DNA of 64,000 bases from Candidatus Dechloromonas phosphorivorans (lineage in GTDB: Bacteria > Pseudomonadota > Gammaproteobacteria > Burkholderiales > Rhodocyclaceae), in NCBI GenBank assembly GCA_016709495.1, contig JADJMS010000046.1, positions 186,001 to 250,000 on the forward strand, given 5' to 3'. Below the pieces are notes generated by a model. That model saw nothing but the letters and a program-made list of their open reading frames with translations. It was not told where the DNA came from and searched no databases. This document shows, piece after piece, positions 19,099 through 28,144 of the stretch. Made by a program: the position numbers and the translations under genes. The first letter of the stretch is position 1. Every line of letters starts with the position of its first letter.

Positions 19099-20073
19099 AT
19101 GTTCAGTTTCCTGAAAAAATCCCCTGGCGAGGCAAAAGCCGAGCTGCCTGCCGAAACACCTGCCGCTCCCTCATGGCGTGAGCGCCTGTTCAAGGGCTTG
19201 GCCAAGACGCGGGCGCAATGGGGCGGCAAGTTCAAATCGATCTTTTCCCGTGGCAAAGTCGATGACGAACTACTTGAGGAACTCGAAACGCTGTTGTTGA
19301 CCAGTGATTGCGGCATTGAGGCGACGCAGCATCTGCTCGACGAATTGAAGAAAGCTGCCAAGCGCGACAAGCTGGATACACCGGAAGGCATCCAGAAAGC
19401 CCTGGCCGATGCCCTGCTGGCAGTACTCAAGCCGCTTGAACAGCCGCTTGATGTCAGCGGCCACAAGCCTTACGTGATCATGATTGCCGGGGTGAACGGT
19501 GCCGGCAAGACGACTTCCATCGGCAAGCTGGCCAAGTATTTCCAGAATCAGGGCAAGAGCGTGCTGCTGGCGGCCGGTGATACCTTCCGCGCTGCGGCGC
19601 GTGAGCAACTGGAAACCTGGGGTGAGCGCAACAACGTGACGGTGATCGCACAGGATAACGGTGATCCAGCCGCTGTGATTTTTGATGCCATTTCTGCCGC
19701 CAAGGCACGTGGCATCGACATTGTTCTGGCCGATACCGCCGGCCGACTGCCGACGCAACTGCACTTGATGGAAGAAATCGCCAAGGTGCGTCGCGTGATC
19801 AAGAAAATTGACCCAACCGGCCCGCACGAAACCCTGCTTGTTCTTGATGCCAACATTGGCCAGAACGCCTTGCAGCAGGTGCGCGCCTTTGACAAGGCGA
19901 TTCATGTCACCGGACTGGTGCTGACCAAGCTCGACGGCACAGCCAAGGGGGGCGTGGTGGCGGCGATTGCCCGGCAGTGCCCGAAACCGATCCGCTTTAT
20001 TGGCGTCGGCGAACAGATCGACGATCTCCGCCCGTTCTCGGCCAAAGATTTTGTGGATGCCTTGTTTGAATGA
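19099..20073 (+). CDS. ftsY: Signal recognition particle receptor FtsY
   Basis: SRP GTPase receptor that brings ribosomes to the translocon. The N domain (about 30-115) is followed by the G domain with GVNGAGKTTSIGKLA (G1), DTFRAAAREQL, DTAGRLPTQ (G3) and TKLDGTAKGG (G4). The N-terminal A domain is short, so the protein is 324 residues, as is usual in betaproteobacteria. Its stop overlaps ftsE as ATGA-type overlap (20070-20073). Confidence 0.98.
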   Translation: MFSFLKKSPGEAKAELPAETPAAPSWRERLFKGLAKTRAQWGGKFKSIFSRGKVDDELLEELETLLLTSDCGIEATQHLLDELKKAAKRDKLDTPEGIQKALADALLAVLKPLEQPLDVSGHKPYVIMIAGVNGAGKTTSIGKLAKYFQNQGKSVLLAAGDTFRAAAREQLETWGERNNVTVIAQDNGDPAAVIFDAISAAKARGIDIVLADTAGRLPTQLHLMEEIAKVRRVIKKIDPTGPHETLLVLDANIGQNALQQVRAFDKAIHVTGLVLTKLDGTAKGGVVAAIARQCPKPIRFIGVGEQIDDLRPFSAKDFVDALFE

Positions 20074-20720
20074 TTGTCGCCAGCAACCTGAGCAAGCGTT
20101 ATCCGGGCGGTTTTGAAGCGCTCAAGGAGATCAGCTTCGAAATTACGGCCGGGCAGATGGTTTTCATCACCGGCCATTCCGGCGCCGGCAAAACGACGCT
20201 GGTCAAGCTGATTGCCTCAATCGAGCGGCCTACCTCGGGCAGTCTGGTGGTCAATGGCCAAAACCTCTCAGCTTTGCGGCGTAGTGCAATTCCTTATTTG
20301 CGGCGCAATTTCGGCATGGTGTTTCAGGATCAAAAGCTGCTGTTTGATCGCAGCGTGCTCGATAACGTTATGCTGCCCTTGCAGATTGTTGGTCTGCCGC
20401 GACGCGAGGCGGTCCGTCGGGCGCAGGCGGCGCTCGATAAAGTGGGGTTGCTGCTGCGTGAAAAAGCCAAGCCGATTGCGCTTTCTGGTGGTGAGCAACA
20501 ACGACTGGCAATTGCCCGCGCGGTGGTCAATCGGCCGACAGTTTTGATTGCCGATGAACCAACCGGCAATCTTGATACCGAATCCGCGACTGAAATTCTT
20601 GAAATTTTTTCAGCCTTCCATCAAGTCGGTGTCACCGTCGTGATCGCCACGCATGATCAGAACTGGATTGCGCGTTATCACCCCAATGTTCTGCGCCTTG
20701 ATCACGGGAGGCTGCTATGA
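20070..20720 (+). CDS. ftsE: Cell division ATP-binding protein FtsE
   Basis: ABC ATPase that with FtsX controls periplasmic cell-wall hydrolases at the division site. Walker A is GHSGAGKTT (about residues 36-44), Q-loop VFQDQKLLFD, ABC signature LSGGEQQR, Walker B VLIADEPTGNLD and H-loop THD. Length 216 is typical. It overlaps ftsY upstream and ftsX downstream. Confidence 0.98.
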   Translation: MIVASNLSKRYPGGFEALKEISFEITAGQMVFITGHSGAGKTTLVKLIASIERPTSGSLVVNGQNLSALRRSAIPYLRRNFGMVFQDQKLLFDRSVLDNVMLPLQIVGLPRREAVRRAQAALDKVGLLLREKAKPIALSGGEQQRLAIARAVVNRPTVLIADEPTGNLDTESATEILEIFSAFHQVGVTVVIATHDQNWIARYHPNVLRLDHGRLL

Positions 20721-21616
20721 ACGCCTGGTTCATCCAGCATCGTGCCGCCCTGGCTTCAGCCTTTATCCGCTTGTGGGCGACGCCGCTCAATACCTTGCTT
20801 TCGCTGTTGGTGATTGGTATTGCCCTGACCCTGCCGGCCGCCGGCTATGTACTGCTCGACAATCTGCGTGACCTCGGGCGCAATGCTTCCGGTGTGCAAC
20901 AGATCAGCCTGTTCATGACGCTTGATGCCAGCAAGAAGGACGTCGGTGAAATTGAAGCTAAATTACGTGCGGCAGCCAACGGCAAATGGAAATTTGTGCC
21001 GAAAGAGGAGGCGCTGAAACGGATGCAGAAGAGCGAAGGTATGGCGGAAATTGTCGCCAGCCTGCCGCGCAATCCTTTGCCGGATGCCTTCATTGTCGAG
21101 CCGGCCAATACAGAACCGGAAGCGCTGGAGATCATGCGCAAGGAAATTTCCGGTTGGCCGAAGGTTGCGCATGTTCAACTCGATTCGGCCTGGGTCAAGC
21201 GTTTTGATGCTTTCCTCAAACTGGGCAAGCTGGCTTTGTGGATGCTGGCCGGCATTTTTGCCGCTGGTCTGGTGGCGGTAACTTTCAACACCATCCGTTT
21301 GCAGGTCATGGCGCAGGCGATGGAGATCGAAGTGGCGCGCATGATCGGCGCAACCGATGCCTTTATCCGCCGCCCCTTCTATTATTTTGGTGCATTGCAG
21401 GGGGCACTCGGCGGCTTGCTGGCGGCGCTGCTGGTTGCCGGTGCCTTGTCTTTGCTGGCTGCGCCGGTTGGCGAACTGGCTGCGCTTTATGGTGGCAATT
21501 TCAGCCTGCGCGCGCCGGGTGTCGTCGAGGTGGCTGTATTGGCTGCGCTGGGTGCTTTCCTCGGTTGGCTGGGCGCTCAGCTCTCCGTCAGCCTTTCGTT
21601 GCGGAAATTTGACTAG
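20717..21616 (+). CDS. ftsX: Cell division protein FtsX
   Basis: Membrane partner of FtsE. The 299-residue protein has a first membrane segment near residues 20-45 (LSLLVIGIALTLPAAGYVLL), a periplasmic domain of about 120 residues, and three further segments in the C-terminal half (WMLAGIFAAGLVAVTF; GGLLAALLVAGALSLL; VLAALGAFLGWLGAQL). Start overlaps ftsE; end overlaps the next gene. Confidence 0.97.
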   Translation: MNAWFIQHRAALASAFIRLWATPLNTLLSLLVIGIALTLPAAGYVLLDNLRDLGRNASGVQQISLFMTLDASKKDVGEIEAKLRAAANGKWKFVPKEEALKRMQKSEGMAEIVASLPRNPLPDAFIVEPANTEPEALEIMRKEISGWPKVAHVQLDSAWVKRFDAFLKLGKLALWMLAGIFAAGLVAVTFNTIRLQVMAQAMEIEVARMIGATDAFIRRPFYYFGALQGALGGLLAALLVAGALSLLAAPVGELAALYGGNFSLRAPGVVEVAVLAALGAFLGWLGAQLSVSLSLRKFD

Positions 21617-23214
21617 CCGCCGCGACTTTCTGGCGACGGTGGGCGCTGCCGCCCTGGCCGGTTGCGCACCCGCTGCAAAAACTTCCTTACCGCCCGGCGA
21701 ACTGCTGGGCATGTCGCAGGCGCTGGGTCATCGCTTGCGCGACGGTGGTTTTCCGGCGCCTAGCGAAACCCGAAAAACCGGTGTGCTGATCATTGGTGGC
21801 GGAATTTCCGGCCTCTCGGCGGCGTGGAAGCTGGCCAAGGCCTCGGTCGACGATTTTCTGGTGCTGGAAATGGAAGCTGAACCCGGCGGTAACTCGCGTG
21901 CCGGGCAAAGTCCTCTCGTTTCGTATCCTTGGGGCGCACACTACCTGCCCCTGCCGACGCGTGAGTCGACTCTGGTTCGCGAATTGCTGGCCGAATTAAA
22001 CGTCCTGCAAGGCGACCCTGCGGTTGAAAAGCCGCGCTACGAGGAGCGCTATCTCTGCGCCACGCCGCAGGAGCGCGTCTATCGCAACGGGCTGTGGGAA
22101 GAGGGCTTGTTGCCGCATCGCGGCCTTGATGCGGCTGAGCGTGAACAACAACACCGCTTCCATTTGCGCATGGAAGAATTTAAAAACGCCAAAGGTCGCG
22201 ATGGTCGCCGGGCGTTTGCCATTCCAATGGAACTCTCCAGTCGCGACATTGAGTGGCGCCAGCTTGACCAGATTCCGCTCAGCCAATGGCTGAACGATAA
22301 CGGTTTTACGGCGCCCAGTCTCCACTGGCTGGCCAACTACGCAACGCGTGATGACTACGGTACTGCGCATACACAAACATCGGCCTGGGCTGGATTACAT
22401 TACTTTGCCTGCCGCAATGGCGAGGCGGCCAACGCCAGTGCCGATACCGTGCTTACCGCACCGGACGGCAATGCCTGGCTGATGCGCGGACTGGCAGCCA
22501 GCGCCTCTGGACGCATCGTCAGCGGGGCGCTGGTCTGGCGCATCGAAGAGGGAAAGCAAAGTGTTGCGGTCGACGTCCTTTTTGGGGCAAAAAACCGTGC
22601 GCTTCGAGGCGCGGCAAATCATCTGGGCAGCACCCGCCTTCATTCTGCCACGCGTCTGGCCTGCGATGCCGGGCGAACTCAGAAGCGCGGCACTGGCCGG
22701 CGACTATGCACCCTGGCTGACGGCCAATCTGCACCTTGCTGATTTCCCTGAAGAACGACGCGGCGCCGCTCCCGCCTGGGACAATGTTTTTTACGACAGT
22801 CCCGGCCTGGGTTACGTGACTGCCACGCACCAGTTGATTCGCCGTCGACTGACCGGCACCGTCTTCACCTACTATCGCGCCCTGCATGATGTGGCGCCGG
22901 CTGAAGGTCGCAAACTTCTGCTCGAAACGCCGCGCGAAGCCTGGGCCGAAGGCATTTTGAGCGAACTCGAACGCGTGCATCCCGACATCCGCCGGCTGAC
23001 CACGCGCCTCGACATCTTTCGTAACGGCCACGCCATGCGCCGACCGGTGCCGGGCAGCATCTGGTACGGTCAACGGCAAAAACTGGCTGATTTTTTTAGT
23101 CGACGCATCACGTTGGCACATGCCGATCTTTCAGGATTTTCGCTGTTTGAAGAGGCGCTATACCGTGGCGTGGTTGCGGCTGAAAGAGTTATTCGTTGGC
23201 TGAACGCTCAGTAA
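21609..23214 (+). CDS. Tat-exported FAD-dependent oxidoreductase, one frameshift
   Basis: The TTG at 21609, inside the last codons of ftsX, opens a frame with twin-arginine signal SRRDFLATVG and a lipobox-like LAGC. A Rossmann FAD motif VLIIGGGISGLSAAW follows, then EMEAEPGGNS, as in flavin amine-oxidase-like proteins. The frame breaks in a homopolymer area near 22580-22605 and continues from about 22600 (TVRFEARQIIWAAPAFILP) to 23214. Joined, the protein is about 530 residues. Substrate is unknown; amine oxidase or carotenoid-desaturase-like chemistry is possible. The product should be periplasmic or lipid-anchored. Confidence 0.8.
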
Positions 23215-23271
23215 ACACAATTTGCAACATTTGGCTGCGAGTTGTCAGAAAAAATTTGGTGCCATAGGGGC

Positions 23272-24935
23272 TTAAATAGCAGGGCTAAATGACTTCAGCT
23301 CAAGCGTTTCATCAATTCTTACTCGGCCCCAAAAGCCTGTGGTCGTGCATGATTGTTTGATGAGCCGTTTCTTCTTTTCATCGTACCATCCTTCAATCCA
23401 AAGAATCCCTGTGACAAAAGATGTGCCAACAGGAAGTCCTGCGTTAACTTGCACCTTGATTTTTATCGTGTCGAAAGTGCCTGCCGCAGTTGTTATTGTC
23501 TCGCGGCCAACATGTTCGGTGCTGCTATTGCAGGTCCACTCTTGGGCGCATTTTGTTCCCGCCTGAATGGAGGTTTTTTCGATTTCTTTTCCGATCCAAA
23601 AGGGGCTAAGTATCATTGAAGAATCTATGGGTAAGCCAAGAAGCATGAGTTTTCCATCCAAAACCCACTCGCCAACTAATTTATCGTCCAGGAGAAACTC
23701 TTCTACTGTTCCTTTTGAAGAAACGGAAGCCTTGACGCGACTGGTTAATCTTTTTGGTTTTCCATATGCATCTTTTACCGTGTATTCCCATGTATCGCCA
23801 GCTTCTGGGAGTTTAATTTGGGAGTCAATAGTCTGAGCCTTGGCCGAAGGAGTGCTGACTACGGCCGGCATAGGTTTGGTAGCCAAGTTTTGAGGCGGTA
23901 CGATTTTAAGATCGGGATCTGGCTCAGGTGTGGCGCTAAGTTTGGGTTGTGGAGAGGTTTGGTTACCCGTTTGTTGGCGCGCAACTCGTTCACTTTCCAA
24001 GGGCCGCAGTCTGTCGCTGCAGAGCGTCCTTTAATATTTTTTCCATTGATTGCTGTAGTTCTGCCCGTTCTCTGCTAGCTTGATCGTTCGCGCGTTTCAA
24101 TGCTTCATTTACCGCGCGTTCAATGGCTTGTTGTTGCTGTGTTTCAGAGCCGACTTTTAATGTCGACTCTTGAAAAGAAAAATCTCCATCAGAGAGCCGT
24201 AGCGCCAAGGTTCCTGCTGGCCTCGCGTGTTTGCTTTTACCTGTTGCTGAACTCGGCGCAAAATTTGTTCAATTTCCATTCCTGTGGAATTGCCAAGTTC
24301 AGCAAGCAAGGCTTGTGTATATGGGCTGTGTTTGCCATCGCCATCTGCTGCCGTATTGCCATGTTTGGTGGCAAAAGAAATGAGTGTTCCTGTGGCTTCA
24401 AGAGGGGCTGCCATTCCGCGGGAGTTTCCTCGACTAAAACTACGGGATAGTGGGTTGTCACGGCAGGCGTCGAAAAAAACGAGTTTGATCTTGGCGCTCC
24501 CCATGTCATCAATCACATCATCCATTTTCAGCATTTCGCGCTTTATGTCGCGTTCACTTCTTGGATTAGCATCAATTGGAACGATATAGTTACCACCGTT
24601 GATTTGCATACCGTGACCGGCATAAAAAAATGCGGCGACCGCAGATTTTTCAGCTTTTTGGCTAAATACTTTGAAGGCTGCATCGTTTTCTGTTTTTGTT
24701 ACATCCAGTTTCAAGAGAACCTCGAACCCCAATTTTTTGAAAGCGCTGGCAATTGCAGTAGCATCATTCTTTGGATTGGTAAGCGCGCCAGTTGGGTGAG
24801 CGCTATTCCCGATAACGATTGCAATCTTTGTGTCTGCTTCTCCGGATTTGACCTTGTTGGTCTCTGCGGCAACGCAAGGAGTAGTTTGGCAAATAATCCC
24901 GAAAAAATCAGCACAAATAATTTAAGGTATGTCAT
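23272..24935 (-). CDS. Caspase-like (C14) secreted protein in three frame fragments
   Basis: Fragments on the minus strand rejoin into one protein of about 550 residues. A signal peptide (MTYLKLFVLIFSGLFA) is followed, after a shift near 24885, by KIAIVIGNSAH, then YAGHGMQ with catalytic His and FFDACRDNP with catalytic Cys: a caspase/metacaspase p20 domain. After a shift near 24190 comes a Glu/Gln/Arg-rich coiled coil (24000-24140), and after one near 24000 a Pro-rich linker and a beta-rich C-terminal domain (GDTWEYTVKD, then RETITTAAGTFDTIKIKV). The area is AT-richer than its neighbours. Either a decayed gene or one with sequencing errors; substrate and role are unknown. Confidence 0.75.
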
Positions 24936-25175
24936 TGAATGCCAGTCGAGTGTTATTTTTCATGTGATTCTAGCGCGATGCACTTACTCGCAGATGCTTA
25001 TCGGTCAGGTTGTTGGGGCTCGTTCTCTTTGGATAGTAACGGCGGAACTGGCGAACTTTCTGGCGAGCATTGATGTCAGAGTCAGTCTCCGATAAAAACG
25101 AGCTATAGCTTGATTTGATGCGGAGTTAAGATTCCGGCCTAGTTGCGGGTTTGGCTTGCTGCATCACAATGAGTT

Positions 25176-25631
25176 ATGGATGGAGATGGGGTTATGCCAG
25201 CAATGCGTCAGCAGGATGTCGAAAGAATTCACCGGGATCACGAAATCATCCTTGGGTTGATCACCCGGATCAAGGCTGAGTGCACCCAGAATGATAGCGT
25301 TCAAAACTGCAATACTTGCCAGCCCAATTTGCGGATGGTCTGCCGGGGCAATATCGAACAGTTGATCAAGTCATTTGTCGAGGTGACGTTGAAACACAAC
25401 CTGATCGAGTCGATGTACATGGAAGAGGGCGTCCCGCAGGCGCACCGTGCGGCACACAATCGGGCGCATATGGAAATTGCCGAACAATTGAAGGCGATCC
25501 GGGTGGTTTTTTCCGCTGATGGCAATGGTATTCAGGCGATTGAGGGTGTCGAACAGGCGCTAACGACGCTGACGAGTCATTTCAAGGATTTCGACCAAGA
25601 GCTTGAAAACTACCTGCTGGCGCCTGTCTGA
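25176..25631 (+). CDS. Hemerythrin-like domain protein
   Basis: A 151-residue helical protein with a hemerythrin-like pattern of iron ligands: IHRDHE near residue 18, KHNLIESMYMEEG near 75-90 and AHRAAHNRAH near 92-102. Four Cys (CNTCQ, MVCRG, and ECTQ) add a possible redox or metal element not seen in classic hemerythrins. Such proteins sense or bind oxygen, nitric oxide or iron. Three in-frame ATGs (25176, 25194, 25203) make the start uncertain. Confidence 0.75.
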   Translation: MDGDGVMPAMRQQDVERIHRDHEIILGLITRIKAECTQNDSVQNCNTCQPNLRMVCRGNIEQLIKSFVEVTLKHNLIESMYMEEGVPQAHRAAHNRAHMEIAEQLKAIRVVFSADGNGIQAIEGVEQALTTLTSHFKDFDQELENYLLAPV

Positions 25632-25635
25632 CCAA

Positions 25636-26208
25636 TCAAACCAACCATAGCTTCTTCCAGCCTTCGTGGCCCATGTTTTCCATGGTTTCGATGTTGCGTT
25701 CAAAAATATTGGCCGCGTCGGGGAAGGCGGCCACGGCGCGGTCTATGCTGCTTTCGCGCAGCAGGTGCAGGGTCGGATAGGGTGAGCGGTTGGTGAAGTT
25801 GGCGATGTCATCCGGTTCGCTGCCGGCAAATTCGTATTGCGGGTGCAGGCTGGCGATCTGGAAAACGCCTTCGTAGTCGAGATTGCGCAGCAGCGCATCG
25901 ACTTCGGCGAGGAAGAAGTGATAGTCGAGAAAATCCGTCATCGCCTGCGGATGGATCAGCAGGGTGGTGTCGAGTTTGGACGGATCGGTGTTGGCCAGCA
26001 GGTTCAATTCGCTTTCCAGTTCGGCCAATAGTTCGTCCGCCGTATTGGCTGCGGTCAACGCGTAACGGATCTGTTTTTTTACAAAGACACTTTTGGCAAA
26101 TGGGCAGAGGTTGAGGCCGATCACGGCGCGTTCCAGCCAAAGTTGCGTGTCGCTGATAATTTTCTCGCTGCCGGCGGCATCGGTGTAGGGCTTTAGAACG
26201 TCGGTCAT
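25636..26208 (-). CDS. DUF1415 family protein
   Basis: A 190-residue soluble protein matching the DUF1415 family: LNLCPFAKSVF near residue 32, HPQAMTDFLDYHFFL in the middle and PQYEFAG...NFTNRSPYPTLHLLRE after it. Function is not known. It ends 4 bases from the converging hemerythrin gene and starts just after the namZ stop, so it may share a transcript with namZ and the DOMON-like gene. Confidence 0.9.
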   Translation of the reverse strand: MTDVLKPYTDAAGSEKIISDTQLWLERAVIGLNLCPFAKSVFVKKQIRYALTAANTADELLAELESELNLLANTDPSKLDTTLLIHPQAMTDFLDYHFFLAEVDALLRNLDYEGVFQIASLHPQYEFAGSEPDDIANFTNRSPYPTLHLLRESSIDRAVAAFPDAANIFERNIETMENMGHEGWKKLWLV

Positions 26209-26210
26209 GT

Positions 26211-27440
26211 TCAGTTGTAGAGCAAAAAATGTTTGGTTTCAGCGCGCCAGGCCGCTTCGTCGGTTAGCGTTAGTGTATCGAGTTGATCGGGCGTTGCGGC
26301 GGGATCGTCCACCCATTCGCGTAGTAGCGGCGAGCCGTTGATCAGGTCGATGGCAAGGCGCTCATGCTCGTATTCGTAGGCGAAATCTCGCCATAACGGG
26401 TAGTCCGGATAAAGCTGGCGAATGGCTTTGAATGCCAGTGCCTGCAAGCGCCAGGGGAGGAAAGCGGCATGTTCGTAGCTGCTGTCTTCAACGTGAATCT
26501 GCAGGCCGTTGCACAACTTGCCGGCGTGTTTGTGGAAAGTCGGTTCGAACCAGATTTCACGCAGCTTGCAGCCGGCCAGCCAGTGGGGGGCCGAATTTTC
26601 CACCAATCGGCGCATTTCATTCAGCACGGCGCGGGCGTCGATGTCGGGGGCGCCGAAGATTTCCAGCGGGCGCGTTGTGCCACGACCTTCTGATAACGTT
26701 GTGCCTTCGAGCATCACTGTGCCGGCGTAAGCGCGTGCCATCCACAGGTTGGGGGCGTTCGGGCTGGGGTTGATCCAGGTTCGTTCGCCGAGCGGCCAGC
26801 CGTGGCCGGGCGCGGCGTCGGGTTGCCAGCCCTGCATGGTGATAACTTGGTAATCGACGTCCAGCTTCAATGTGGCGATAAACCAGTGGCCGAGTTCGCC
26901 CATGGTCAGGCCGTGGCGCATCGGCATGGCGCCGGCTCCGACGAAACTTTCCCAACCGGCACGCAAGGTCAGCCCTTCAATCGGTCGGCCGGCCGGGTTG
27001 GGGCGATCAAGCACCCAGACGCTTTTGCCATGTTTGGCAGCAGCTTCCAGCACGTAACGCAGGGTCGTGATGAAGGTGTAGATACGGCAACCGAGGTCTT
27101 GCAAATCAACCAGCAGGACGTCGAAAGTTGCCATCATCGCATCAGTTGGTTGGCGCACTTCACCGTAGAGACTGAAGATCGGGATGCCGAGTTGTGGATC
27201 GAGAAAGTCTGGTGATTCGACCATGTTGTCCTGCTTGTCGCCGCGCAGTCCGTGCTGCGGACCGAAGGCGGCGCTCAACCTGATCTCGGGCAGGGCGGCC
27301 AGCGCATCCAGCGAATGGGTGAGATCGACGGTCACCGAAGCCGGATGGGCGAGCAGGGCGACGCGCTTGCCGACGAGCGGGGCGCGCAGATCGGGTTCGG
27401 CGAGCAGGCGGTCGATGCCGAATTGAATGCGTGGGTTCAT
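26211..27440 (-). CDS. Exo-beta-N-acetylmuramidase NamZ-like (DUF1343)
   Basis: DUF1343 proteins include NamZ, which removes N-acetylmuramic acid from muropeptides during cell-wall recycling. Seen are FGIDRLL, AAFGPQHGLRGDKQDNM, DLQDLGCRIYTFITT and EGTTLSEGRGTTRPLE. ATG 27440 is chosen because it overlaps the stop of the upstream gene (ATGA); the longer frame to 27500 adds an atypical N terminus. No obvious signal peptide is present from this start, so it may act in the cytoplasm. Confidence 0.85.
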   Translation of the reverse strand: MNPRIQFGIDRLLAEPDLRAPLVGKRVALLAHPASVTVDLTHSLDALAALPEIRLSAAFGPQHGLRGDKQDNMVESPDFLDPQLGIPIFSLYGEVRQPTDAMMATFDVLLVDLQDLGCRIYTFITTLRYVLEAAAKHGKSVWVLDRPNPAGRPIEGLTLRAGWESFVGAGAMPMRHGLTMGELGHWFIATLKLDVDYQVITMQGWQPDAAPGHGWPLGERTWINPSPNAPNLWMARAYAGTVMLEGTTLSEGRGTTRPLEIFGAPDIDARAVLNEMRRLVENSAPHWLAGCKLREIWFEPTFHKHAGKLCNGLQIHVEDSSYEHAAFLPWRLQALAFKAIRQLYPDYPLWRDFAYEYEHERLAIDLINGSPLLREWVDDPAATPDQLDTLTLTDEAAWRAETKHFLLYN

Positions 27441-27976
27441 GGTCGGGGCAGAGTCAGCGAAAAGCTGGAGCGCAGGTGGAAATCGGGTTGTTGGGCACAA
27501 TGGGCAAGTGCCCAGTGGGTTTTGCTGCCGTCGCGCGCTTCGATGACTGCCGTCAGGCCGATTTCCAGCTCATTACCCACCGGCAGGAGTTCGTGGGCGA
27601 GGATGGCATCCAGTTCAAAACCATCGGCAAGGCGGCGAATGCTGGTTTGTGGTGGCACGGGCGGCAGAACAGTTCGATCCGGCTGACGGTAAGCCGTAAA
27701 GCCATAGGCTGCCCACTGGGCGGAGGGCGAGAAATTGAATTCACGATACGATGCTGCTCCGGCGCTGGCAACGAAGGCTTCGCAGCAGGTTTGTTGCCAT
27801 AAATTATCGGCAGCGGCGGGTGTTTGTGCTGGCGGCAAAAGTGGGTCGCCGATGATGCGGTAGCGCAAGCGCAACGCGCCGGCCTCGGTGAAATCAAGTG
27901 CGACAGAAATGCTGGTAACCGATTGGCAAGCCTGGCTTGGGTGGCAGTGCAGCGAGAGATTGAGCGGGTTTTTCAA
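27437..27976 (-). CDS. DOMON-like domain protein
   Basis: A 179-residue protein with features of DOMON-like proteins of proteobacteria: LRYRIIGD, LWQQTCCEAFV, REFNFSPSAQWAAYGF and a terminal DFHLRSSFSL. The beta-sandwich fold often binds heme or sugar, but the function here is unknown. Its stop overlaps the namZ-like start, so the two are probably made together. Confidence 0.75.
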   Translation of the reverse strand: MKNPLNLSLHCHPSQACQSVTSISVALDFTEAGALRLRYRIIGDPLLPPAQTPAAADNLWQQTCCEAFVASAGAASYREFNFSPSAQWAAYGFTAYRQPDRTVLPPVPPQTSIRRLADGFELDAILAHELLPVGNELEIGLTAVIEARDGSKTHWALAHCAQQPDFHLRSSFSLTLPRP

Positions 27977-28144
27977 GGCAATCTGGCGGGTTGGTTATGG
28001 CGCAGGCCGTACTTTACCCGCTCAGGCAGCCACTTGTTACGGTCGACCATGCAAACCGCCTGAAAATCCCTACGTTGATCTTGGTTGGCCGGTGCTTTTG
28101 GGGTAATTTACAGCCTTTGCGAAACAGCTTGCAGGGAGAGAAAA

